Shown: piece after piece, positions 43,901 to 51,104 of the stretch
How the letters are laid out: every line of letters starts with the position of its first letter
Position numbering within the stretch: position 1 is the first letter of the stretch
Assembly: GCA_004322215.1 (NCBI GenBank)
Contig: SCSM01000011.1
Span: 248,001 to 312,000, forward strand
Reading direction: 5' to 3'
From: Bacteroidota bacterium
GTDB taxonomy: Bacteria; Bacteroidota; Ignavibacteria; Kapaibacteriales; UBA2268
DNA: 64,000 nucleotides
Program-made: the position numbers and the translations under genes
The notes under the pieces: model-generated
The model's database searches: none
What the model saw: only the letters and a program-made list of their open reading frames with translations
Told to the model about the DNA's origin: nothing

Positions 43901-45208
43901 AATTGCATTCATAATTCCTTCGAGTATTTGCTGCGATTCCCGCAAAGCATCTTCCGCCATTTTGCGTTCAGTAATGTCTCTTGCAATAATATGGAATCCA
44001 ATGATTTCTCCTGATTCAATTAATAATGTTGCATTTTGTCCTAACCATATTATTTTTCCTTGTCTGTTTCTAATTGGATACTCTGTATAAGTGGAATGAA
44101 TTCCAGACATATATTGTTTAATATAATGGAATCTTACTCTGTTTCTGAATTCCGGTATAATTAGTTCCAGGTAATTCATTTTAGTGAATTCTTCTATTGG
44201 ATATCCGGTAATATTCAGGCATGCTTTATTGAAATTAATAATATTTCCATTTAAGTCAGTTGTATATATAAATTCTATTGCACCTTCGACGACTTCACGG
44301 TATCTTTTTTCTGATTCAATTAATGCTTCTTCTGCTCTCTTTCGTTCAGAGATATCTCTAAATATCATGGTTGTTTTAATTTCGCCATTCTTATCGGTAA
44401 AAATAGATGTTGATACTTCACCAGGGAAAATTGTGCCGTCTTTTCTTATAAAATTCAATTCACCAATTGCTTTACCTGTTGTCAGTCTTTCTTCAAGCAA
44501 TATTTTTAAGCGGGAATCATTTATATCAACAATACCCCTTCTCCCGCCAATATAAATTTCTTCTTCAGTCATTTGTAATATTTTGCAAGCTGCAGGATTG
44601 GCTGACAAAATAGTTCCGTCAGGTTTAGTTAGAAATATACCATCCTGACTATTTTTGTATATAAGCCGGAATTGTTCTTCGCTTTCAATCAGAGCTGCCT
44701 CAGTTTTCTTGCGTTCAGTAATATCATGTGCATTACTGAACATATAACTTTGCCCGGCAATTTCCACTACATTCATATTCAAAGCGATGATGCGTTCTTC
44801 ACCTGATTTTGTTTTTAATGTTAATTCCCGGTTTATGATTGTAACCTGTTCCTTCAACAAATTTATTAGTTCTTTGCTTTGTTCAACGTCAGGATTTAAG
44901 CCGAGCTCCAATGATGTTTTGCCAATAACTTCCTGCTTGGAGTATCCGAGTAAATTCTCAAAAGATTCGTTGACATCTTCAATTACACCATCTTCCAATC
45001 TTGCAATCGTTAAAGCACAAGGAGCTTGTTCAAACAATAATGAATATTTAAGTTCACTCTCCCGAAAGGTGTCTTCAGGTTTTGGTTTGGTTATGACAGT
45101 TTTTTTCCGGATTGTCGAACCGATTTTTGCTTTAAGGGAAGCATTTTCCCTGCGTAATTCTGATAATTCTTTGATGAGCTGTTCTTTGGTTTTATTATTG
45201 GTACTCAT
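40916..45208 (-). CDS. hybrid sensor histidine kinase with eight PAS domains
   Basis: A 1430-residue cytoplasmic-looking protein. A short coiled lead is followed by eight PAS domains, each beginning with an ESExxYR-like helix (EQFRLIYKNSQDG, KRYREVVEGAIEF, EKYRLLIEHLPDG and so on) and each ending with an ITERK-type linker. Then come HisKA with His1064 (MSHELRTPMNG), HATPase (NNLVNNAIKFTPDG, GTGLGLTLTKK) and a C-terminal receiver with Asp1358 (MILMDINLGKG). It should sense small ligands or redox state and phosphorylate its receiver. The start follows GGAGG and overlaps a small membrane protein gene by 14 bases. Many near-identical linkers suggest repeated internal duplication. Confidence 0.9.
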   Translation of the reverse strand: MSTNNKTKEQLIKELSELRRENASLKAKIGSTIRKKTVITKPKPEDTFRESELKYSLLFEQAPCALTIARLEDGVIEDVNESFENLLGYSKQEVIGKTSLELGLNPDVEQSKELINLLKEQVTIINRELTLKTKSGEERIIALNMNVVEIAGQSYMFSNAHDITERKKTEAALIESEEQFRLIYKNSQDGIFLTKPDGTILSANPAACKILQMTEEEIYIGGRRGIVDINDSRLKILLEERLTTGKAIGELNFIRKDGTIFPGEVSTSIFTDKNGEIKTTMIFRDISERKRAEEALIESEKRYREVVEGAIEFIYTTDLNGNIINFNKACLNITGYPIEEFTKMNYLELIIPEFRNRVRFHYIKQYMSGIHSTYTEYPIRNRQGKIIWLGQNATLLIESGEIIGFHIIARDITERKMAEDALRESQQILEGIMNAIPIRVFWKDKSLKYLGCNKIFAEDAGYRDPRDLIGKDDYQLGWSEQADLYRADDRQVIESGIPKLFIEEPQSTPDGKVITLLTSKLPLRNSLGEINGILGIYVDITERKMTEEAFRESEEKYRLLIEHLPDGIMIHSDGKIVFANQATIDIFGGDKNKIIGSQVLDFVHPDYLPTVKDRIKTIVNNKKDVPVIEEKLVKLDGTVFDAEVTAIPFNYLGKPSVQVLVHDITKRKSAEVALKESEEKFRSLVENSLEGIYVLKGRKYVYVNPRYCEITGFSYDELTNPEFDFSILATEESAEFLEMRYKSRKEGLEIPSNYNIKIKDKNGEKHDLIINTIQQSSKREVDIIGFVIDETKRKLAEESLRESEQKYRYIVDNSLAGIYQITLDGNIIYGNEFMINMMEYDGDDYISINILQFYKNPNQRERLLSEIKANGEVKDFEVELSTFKGNTITVLINSRLEGNILSGIVYNITERKKAEEELSKLRKAVETSGEVIFMTNTDGIITFINPEFTNLYGWQPDEVLGKVTPRIMKSGITEPEFYINLWNTLLNKEVFKWEVQNKTKEGSFIFIESSANPILDDKGNITGFLAIQKDISDRKRIEQEILFAKEKAEDMNRLKSSFLANMSHELRTPMNGIMGFSQILQYEEDINNVHEITGLVYKSSKRLMETLNSILDLSRIESGDMYPVYNYADVIDLAKETINLYQSDAQRNGIELKLDTDIDNYYISTDQKLVIDILNNLVNNAIKFTPDGEVVLAIKKLITDNKEFVLLEVRDTGIGVHEKDYDTIFDEFRQASEGLNRGFEGTGLGLTLTKKYVELLGGTIKVRSKLGEGSTFTVSLPVYDKLLTETESDIDEFVTVDNINDVDKKSVKPMILYVEDDEVSILLVDKILSNGFDMEYAKSYEEAMSKVKEDLYSMILMDINLGKGKNGLDATKDIRKMNKYKDVPIIAVTAFAMQGDREEFISGGCNDYLSKPFNKADLLNIVNKYSNISK

Positions 45209-45461
45209 TTTTCACCTCCAGAGTATTATCTGAGAATTTGTTTATGGTGACAACACTCAGCATTATCATTCTCCATTCAGTTGTCCCTTTGAGTTTTTGA
45301 TTTGAAATAAACTCCAATAAGTATTCCTGCTTTTTTTGCATAACATTCCACTCAGATTGACAGTATGAATAAACTGATGTAAGAATCCCGGCTAATAAGA
45401 ATAAAAAAATAATAATTAAACTTATTGGTAATCCTTTCTTCTTAAGGACTGGTTTTACCAT
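45195..45461 (-). CDS. small membrane protein coupled to the hybrid kinase
   Basis: The ATG at 45461 (GAGG upstream) gives an 88-residue protein with one strong membrane segment (PISLIIIFLFLLAGILTSVY) and a charged remainder. Its 3' end overlaps the start of the 8-PAS kinase gene by 14 bases, so the two are translationally coupled. The kinase has no membrane segment of its own, so this protein could anchor or sense for it. No family is recognised. Confidence 0.6.
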   Translation of the reverse strand: MVKPVLKKKGLPISLIIIFLFLLAGILTSVYSYCQSEWNVMQKKQEYLLEFISNQKLKGTTEWRMIMLSVVTINKFSDNTLEVKNEYQ

Positions 45462-45658
45462 AATAATAATCCTCAATTAATTTCGCAAACAAGAATTGTT
45501 CGATTGTAAATATAAAGTCTAAGTTGATAATTTACAACATAAATAAAAAAAGTCTTTCAAAATTTTGTTAATTTTAATAAATTAAATTGTTTATTTGTAT
45601 GAAAAAGAATAAATATTCATTCCTTTTGGTCACGATTATTTTTTAAATACATATATTT

Positions 45659-47290
45659 ATGGAAAATTTTAAAAATAAAATATTAGTAGTTGATGATAAT
45701 GAAATAATTATTAAATTAAGTGTAAAGATTCTTCAAAGTCCCGACAGGATTATTTTAGAAGCAAAATCCGGACAAGAAGCATTGACAGTTATTAATAATA
45801 ATACTGATATATCTCTTATCCTGATGGATATCCAGATGCCCGGCATAGACGGTTTTGAAACAGTCAAGCTTATTAAAGAAAATAATGAAACTAAGAACAT
45901 TCCGGTAATTTTTATCACCGGAGTATATAAGACTGATGAATTTGTAAATAAAGGTTTTGAACTTGGTGCCTTCGATTACATACAAAAACCATTCGATTCG
46001 GAATTGTTACAAAACAAAGTAAAAGTTTTCTTAATGCTTCATAATCAGCAAAAATTGATAAAGCTGCAAAAAGAAGAACTCGATATACTACTCAAAAGCA
46101 TAGCCGATGGAGTAATTACTTTGTCATTTGACGGACACATAAACTTCATTAATGATTCTGCCTGTAAAATTCTTGGTTATTCACTTGATGAAGCAATTAA
46201 TAAACATGTAAGTGATATTATTAAACCGGTTGACAGCAATAGCAATATGCCGGAATTCGATTTCGGGGATTGGTTGAAACAAAAAGGCAGTTCAGGAAAA
46301 CAACAATTACCAATTCAATCAAAGGATTTGGAAAAGAAAATGATTTCCCTGGAAATTTCAGAAATCAAGGATGTTGGAGCTGAAAGTAAAGGGACAGTAT
46401 TGGTTTTTAGTGATGTTTCCGGTGCGGTAAGAGCGCAAAATCAGAAAGCACTATCACAAAAAATGGAATCAGTCGGACAGCTCGCCTCAGGTATTGCACA
46501 TGAAATCAATACCCCAATGCAATTCATCGGAGATAATACTTTCTTCATCAAGGATGCTTTTGATTCATTAATCAAATTTGTCAAATCAGTCGAAGGTTTA
46601 ATTAATCTGGATGTTCAGTCCGACAAAGAACAATTAATTCAGAGTTACAATAATCTTAAAAATGAAAATGATATTGACTACCTGACTGAGGAAATTCCTA
46701 CTGCAATCGAGAGAACACAAACCGGAATTCAAAGAGTATCGAAAATCGTACTCGCAATGAAAAACTTTGCCCATCCTTCGTCTAAGCAAAAAGCACTTTC
46801 GAACATAAACCAGGGGGTTGATGTAACTGTTACAATTTCGAGAAATGAATGGAAATATGTGGCAGAACTCGAAACCAGATTAGAACCGAACCTTCCGCTT
46901 ATTCATTGCTCAATTGATGAAATTAACCAGGTAATCCTAAATATGATAGTAAATTCATCTCATGCAATCGAAGAGCAAATTGGAATGGAATCCGGAAAAA
47001 TGGGAAAAATTACAATAGAATCGAAATCAGATAGTGATTGGGTATATATTTCAATTACAGATACCGGAAAAGGAATACCCGAAGAAATTCAATCGAGAAT
47101 ATTTGACCCGTTTTTTACAACCAAAGAGGTTGGCAAAGGGACAGGTCAGGGTTTAGCTATTGCACATGATATAATTGTCAACAAACATAAAGGAGAAATT
47201 GAGGTCAATTCGGAACCTGGAAAAGGAACAACTTTTATAATTAAATTACCTATTAATTTAAAACAAGAATCAATGGTCGGAGGAAAATGA
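45659..47290 (+). CDS. response regulator-PAS-histidine kinase
   Basis: A 543-residue soluble protein: receiver domain with Asp57 (LILMDIQMPGIDG) and Lys110 in IQKPF, PAS domain at about 135-255 (LKSIADGVITLSFDGHINFIN), then a histidine kinase with His281 (ASGIAHEINTPMQ) and ATPase motifs (NQVILNMIVNSSHAIEE, DTGKGIPEEIQSRIFDPFF, GKGTGQGLAIAHDII). The receiver at the front suggests control by an upstream phosphate donor, perhaps the divergent 8-PAS kinase. Its end overlaps the next gene by 4 bases. It heads a run of four receiver-containing genes. Confidence 0.9.
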   Translation: MENFKNKILVVDDNEIIIKLSVKILQSPDRIILEAKSGQEALTVINNNTDISLILMDIQMPGIDGFETVKLIKENNETKNIPVIFITGVYKTDEFVNKGFELGAFDYIQKPFDSELLQNKVKVFLMLHNQQKLIKLQKEELDILLKSIADGVITLSFDGHINFINDSACKILGYSLDEAINKHVSDIIKPVDSNSNMPEFDFGDWLKQKGSSGKQQLPIQSKDLEKKMISLEISEIKDVGAESKGTVLVFSDVSGAVRAQNQKALSQKMESVGQLASGIAHEINTPMQFIGDNTFFIKDAFDSLIKFVKSVEGLINLDVQSDKEQLIQSYNNLKNENDIDYLTEEIPTAIERTQTGIQRVSKIVLAMKNFAHPSSKQKALSNINQGVDVTVTISRNEWKYVAELETRLEPNLPLIHCSIDEINQVILNMIVNSSHAIEEQIGMESGKMGKITIESKSDSDWVYISITDTGKGIPEEIQSRIFDPFFTTKEVGKGTGQGLAIAHDIIVNKHKGEIEVNSEPGKGTTFIIKLPINLKQESMVGGK

Positions 47291-48492
47291 AAATCAGTAT
47301 ATTATTCGTAGATGATGATAAAGATGTAATTGATGGCTATAAGAGAATGCTATTCTCAATGAAAAAGTATTGGGACTTGTATTTTGCCATCAGTAGTGAA
47401 GAAGCATTGAATCTTATGTCTGAAAATAAGATAGATGTAATTATTTCCGATATGAAAATGCCCGGAATGGACGGAACAACTCTACTCGGGAAAGTGAGAG
47501 AATTGTATCCCCAGATTTTGAGGATAATACTGTCAGGACATCAGGATGAAATTAAAATAATAAGGTCAACAACACTTGCCCATCAGTTTTTGCTGAAACC
47601 ATGTGACGCAAATCAAATAAAAAAGGTCGTAGAAAATTTGTATGCACTCAGGAAAAATCTCGAAAACGAAAAATTGTTGGCTATAATCAACGGAATAGGT
47701 CAGTTACCCACTGTACCTGCTCTTTATCTTGAATTGGAACAAATAATGAATCATCCGGATGTTTCACTGGAAAGAGTATCAAAATTAATAACCAGGGATC
47801 CTTCTATCACTGCAAAAATTTTGCAAACCGTTAATTCAGCATTTTTCGGATTACCAAGGAGAGTTACAAATCTTCTCGAAGCACTCAGTTTTTTAGGTAC
47901 TAATACAATTAAATCTATTATACTTTATTTAGAAACATTTTCGAGTATGGATTTACCACCAAATGCAATCGAATATTATGAAAGTATAGGAAACCATAGT
48001 CTTTTGGTCGCTATGATTGCAAAAGAAATCGGTAAAATCGAAAAATGCGACAAGCAAATGCTCGATGATATATATATTGCAGGAATCTTACACGATATAG
48101 GGAAATTGATATTACTACAAGTTCCTCATTACTTTGACAGGATGATAGCTTTGACAAGTAAATATGGAAGAAAGCCGATAGAATTAGAGTATGAGCTGCT
48201 TGGGGTCACACATGAATGGGCAGGGGCATACATGTTGGGAATATGGGGATTGCCTTCCTCGATAGTAGAAGTGATTGGCTTCCATCATCAACCATCTAAA
48301 ATAATTGCAAATGATTTCACTGCTTTAACAGCAGTACATGTTGCCAATGCTTTATCTTATTACAAAGAAGAAACATTTGATGAAAAAAAATTGGATTTAG
48401 ATTTTGATTATCTCATAAATCTTAATTTAATTAGTAAGTTGGAATTATGGTGGGATTCAACAAAAAAATTTCAAGAATCAGCAAATGAATAA
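47287..48492 (+). CDS. response regulator with HDOD output domain
   Basis: A 401-residue protein with a receiver (Asp55 in VIISDMKMPGMDG, Lys in LLKPC) and an HDOD domain from about 140 to 340 (LPTVPALYLELEQIMNHPD, ITRDPSITAKILQTVNSAFFG, AGILHDIGKLIL, FHHQPSKI). HDOD domains are relatives of HD phosphohydrolases that usually signal rather than catalyse. The HDxGK motif is intact here. A GGAGG ribosome site lies in the end of the previous gene, and the ATGA overlap couples the two. Confidence 0.9.
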   Translation: MKISILFVDDDKDVIDGYKRMLFSMKKYWDLYFAISSEEALNLMSENKIDVIISDMKMPGMDGTTLLGKVRELYPQILRIILSGHQDEIKIIRSTTLAHQFLLKPCDANQIKKVVENLYALRKNLENEKLLAIINGIGQLPTVPALYLELEQIMNHPDVSLERVSKLITRDPSITAKILQTVNSAFFGLPRRVTNLLEALSFLGTNTIKSIILYLETFSSMDLPPNAIEYYESIGNHSLLVAMIAKEIGKIEKCDKQMLDDIYIAGILHDIGKLILLQVPHYFDRMIALTSKYGRKPIELEYELLGVTHEWAGAYMLGIWGLPSSIVEVIGFHHQPSKIIANDFTALTAVHVANALSYYKEETFDEKKLDLDFDYLINLNLISKLELWWDSTKKFQESANE

Positions 48493-48895
48493 AAGAATTT
48501 TATTGATTGATGACGAGCCTGATGTTCTTTCGGGATATAAACGAAATTTAAATAATATATTCGAGGTTACAACTGCACCCGACAGTACTGAAGCAGTGAA
48601 TATTATTAATACTTCAAGAGAATTTGCAGTTATAATTACTGATTATAAAATGCCCGGGATGAACGGTATTGCACTATTATCGATAATAAAAAAATTAACT
48701 CCGGATTCGATTAGGGTTCTCATTACAGGTCACCCGGATACTGATGTTGCAATCGATGCCGTTAATGAAGGAAATATCTTCAGGTTTTTAACCAAACCTT
48801 ATCCTCCTTCGAGATTAATAAGAGTAATAAATGAGTGTATTGAGGAATATAATATAAAAAAAACTGAAAATGCAAGTAGAAATATAAATAAATAA
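48485..48895 (+). CDS. single-domain response regulator
   Basis: A 136-residue receiver-only protein with Asp53 (VIITDYKMPGMNG), acidic pocket DDEPD, and the conserved Thr and Lys (VLITGHPD, FLTKPY). The start overlaps the HDOD gene by 8 bases. It is closely similar in wording to the receiver of the next gene (SAYKRNL/SGYKRNL, EAVNQGNVFRFLTKP/DAVNEGNIFRFLTKP), so the two are recent duplicates. Single receivers often act as phosphate shuttles or act by protein binding. Confidence 0.92.
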   Translation: MNKRILLIDDEPDVLSGYKRNLNNIFEVTTAPDSTEAVNIINTSREFAVIITDYKMPGMNGIALLSIIKKLTPDSIRVLITGHPDTDVAIDAVNEGNIFRFLTKPYPPSRLIRVINECIEEYNIKKTENASRNINK

Positions 48896-48903
48896 GGAAC
48901 AAT

Positions 48904-50040
48904 ATGAACAATCGAATACTATTGGTAGATGATGATTACGATATTTTATCTGCTTACAAAAGAAATTTAAGAAGGGATTTTGAAATAAGTACGGCCAGCA
49001 GCGGAATTGAAGGTATTGAAAGAATCAGGGAATCTGAACCTTATGCCGTTATTGTATCAGATTACAACATGCCTAAAATGAACGGGATTGAATTTCTTTC
49101 TTTGGTTCGAAAAACTTCACCGGACTCTGTAAGAGTAATGCTTACCGGATACGCAGACCTTGAAACTGCCATTGAAGCAGTTAACCAGGGAAATGTTTTT
49201 AGATTTTTAACAAAGCCGGTAAATACAGAATCCTTCATAAATTCACTTAGTGACTGCTGCACACAATATCAATTGATAACAGCAGAACATGAATTGCTTG
49301 ATAAAACACTTAAAGGGAGTATAAAAGTTTTTATTGATATTCTTACCTTTACAAATCCATTAATATTTAATTTGTCCAGCCGATACAGAACTATGGCAAA
49401 AAAAATCGGTGAGGCGATTGGTATAAGAAAATTATGGGAAGTGGAAATCGCGGCTCTGCTATCTCAAATAGGTATAATAACAATTCCAACTGAAATCATT
49501 GAGAAAAAATCCAGGGGTGAATCTTTATCTCCGGATGAAGAAAAAATTTACTTATCGCAATCGGAAAACAGCAGGAATCTTTTAAAAAACATACCGCGTC
49601 TGGAGGAAATAGCAAATGCCATTCAATTTCAGGACAGAAATTATAATGAATTTTTTACTGAAAGCAAGACTCTGAGTGAAGAAGAATTCCCTATTATCAG
49701 CAGGATTCTCAAAGCGGCAATTGATTATGAAAATTCCATTCAAAGAGGTTTAAATCAGGTAGAAGCATTAAAATTCCTCAAACAAATGTCACATAAATAT
49801 GACCCGGATGTTCTCGATGCTCTTGAAAAGGTAATAACAGGAGTCAGAATTGAAAGGATGATGAAACAGATTCGCCTGAAAGACATCAGGATTTCTATGG
49901 TCATTGCAGAAGATATAAAAGATGATAAAGGGAATATACTTTTGCGCAAGGGTTATGAAATCACGGATGTTCTTTTACTTCGACTAATGAATGCTTCAAA
50001 GGTACGCAGTATAATTGAACCAATTTTTATTTTTGAGTAA
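48904..50040 (+). CDS. response regulator with degenerate HD-GYP-like output domain
   Basis: A 378-residue protein. The receiver (Asp53 in VIVSDYNMPKMNG) resembles RpfG-like regulators. The C-terminal domain keeps the HD-GYP frame (LWEVEIAALLSQIGIITIPTEII, where active forms have HDIGKIGIP), but the HD pair is SQ and the GYP region reads FQDRNYNEFF. The metal ligands are therefore gone, and c-di-GMP hydrolysis is unlikely. A role as a binding or scaffold output is inferred. The start follows the single receiver gene by 8 bases. Confidence 0.85.
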   Translation: MNNRILLVDDDYDILSAYKRNLRRDFEISTASSGIEGIERIRESEPYAVIVSDYNMPKMNGIEFLSLVRKTSPDSVRVMLTGYADLETAIEAVNQGNVFRFLTKPVNTESFINSLSDCCTQYQLITAEHELLDKTLKGSIKVFIDILTFTNPLIFNLSSRYRTMAKKIGEAIGIRKLWEVEIAALLSQIGIITIPTEIIEKKSRGESLSPDEEKIYLSQSENSRNLLKNIPRLEEIANAIQFQDRNYNEFFTESKTLSEEEFPIISRILKAAIDYENSIQRGLNQVEALKFLKQMSHKYDPDVLDALEKVITGVRIERMMKQIRLKDIRISMVIAEDIKDDKGNILLRKGYEITDVLLLRLMNASKVRSIIEPIFIFE

Positions 50041-50099
50041 TTAAAAAACTAATATTATTGTAATCGAAAAATATTTGCTGGTTTACCGAAAATAATCAG

Positions 50100-50173
50100 T
50101 ACACCAGTAGGGATTCGAACCCCAAACCTTCTGATCCGTAGTCAGATGCTCTATCCAGTTGAGCTACTGGTGC
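50100..50173 (-). tRNA. tRNA-Arg (anticodon ACG)
   Basis: The 74-base minus-strand sequence folds as a cloverleaf: acceptor GCACCAG with CTGGTGT (first pair G-T), D-arm with AACTGGATA, anticodon loop CTACGGA (anticodon ACG, read as ICG), and T-loop TTCGAAT. It begins 5 bases after the rpsT stop codon and must be processed from the rpsT transcript unless an internal promoter exists. Confidence 0.95.
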
Positions 50174-50178
50174 AAAAA

Positions 50179-50445
50179 TTAATTCTTTTGTTCTTTCAAC
50201 GAATTGACGAACTTAAATAAAGATGATTTCTTATTGGCAACTGTGTTCTTTTTCAAAATTCCCCGTGACGCAATTCTATCGAGAACTTTCGATGCGTTAT
50301 TTAATTTTGTAACTGCTTCATCGTAACTGGATGAAGTTTGCACTGCTTTGACAGCTTCTTTGAGTACTCGTTTATTTGTACGGTTATATACTCTCTTTGT
50401 CTTTGTCTGTCTTATTCTTTTCAAAGCCGACTTATGATGAGCCAT
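50179..50445 (-). CDS. rpsT: 30S ribosomal protein S20
   Basis: An 88-residue basic helical protein with the S20 signature: MAHHKSALKRIRQTKTKRVYNR, then EAVTKLNNASKVLDRIASRGILKKNTVANKKSSL. It binds 16S rRNA in the lower body of the small subunit. Length and order are those of the family. It has a Bacteroidota-type promoter upstream, and tRNA-Arg follows at once on the same strand. Confidence 0.96.
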   Translation of the reverse strand: MAHHKSALKRIRQTKTKRVYNRTNKRVLKEAVKAVQTSSSYDEAVTKLNNASKVLDRIASRGILKKNTVANKKSSLFKFVNSLKEQKN

Positions 50446-50484
50446 TTCTCACTATAATATTAATTTAACAAAATTTACGAATTA

Positions 50485-50516
50485 CAAAATTAGGTATTTT
50501 ATTTTATTTGAGCAAG
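50485..50516 (-). promoter_or_regulatory. Bacteroidota-type promoter of rpsT
   Basis: On the minus strand CTTG (50513-50516), a 20-base spacer and TAATTTTG (50485-50492) fit TTTG-N19-21-TAnnTTTG with one mismatch. It lies about 40 bases upstream of the rpsT start codon. Confidence 0.55.
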
Positions 50517-50552
50517 TTAATTATAAATATGGGTAAAGCAATTTTATTGTAA

Positions 50553-51083
50553 TTATTTGATATTCTTAATTAATTCATTAAATAAATTTTCGATTTCTTC
50601 TTTTTTCTCGCGTTTGAAAAATGCTCTGTAAGGGCGTTTCATTCCAATTATAAAAATTTTTACACCCCATTCTGTTTGACCAGTATCCCTGTCCCAAAAT
50701 ACTCCCTTAACTTCGTGCCAGTATGTTTTTGGAATGCCTGCCCCTGCAAATCCGTCAATACAAAAAATGATTCTTGAATACATCATCATCGAATAATTTA
50801 AGGATATTACAAAAACAAATTGACCAAACAAGCGATACATCAATTCGTCTTCTTTCGCTATAATTAAAATCAGAGTCAACGAAATAAATAAAATGATTAA
50901 AAAAGCAAACAATGCATATCGTGCAAATTTTATATTTCGGGAATACATTGTTACAATTTTTTTTAACCCGCCTAATCTTTTCTTAAGAAGTATTTCTCTC
51001 ACATAAAAAAATATAAATATAAATATCCCTGTCCCAACAAAGACAATTACTGAAGTGATAGTCTTAAATATATAGTGTTCCAT
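50553..51083 (-). CDS. membrane protein of unknown function
   Basis: A 176-residue protein with three membrane segments (ITSVIVFVGTGIFIFIFFYV, YALFAFLIILFISLTLILII, LFGQFVFVISLNYSMMMYS) and a soluble C-terminal part of about 65 residues (YWHEVKGVFWDRDTGQTEWG, then KRPYRAFFKREKKEEIENLF). The tail could be a small PH-like fold, but I recognise no family. It follows the large T9SS cargo gene by 21 bases on the same strand, so the two may be co-transcribed. Confidence 0.65.
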   Translation of the reverse strand: MEHYIFKTITSVIVFVGTGIFIFIFFYVREILLKKRLGGLKKIVTMYSRNIKFARYALFAFLIILFISLTLILIIAKEDELMYRLFGQFVFVISLNYSMMMYSRIIFCIDGFAGAGIPKTYWHEVKGVFWDRDTGQTEWGVKIFIIGMKRPYRAFFKREKKEEIENLFNELIKNIK

Positions 51084-51104
51084 CTATTTTCAAAAAATAA
51101 CATA

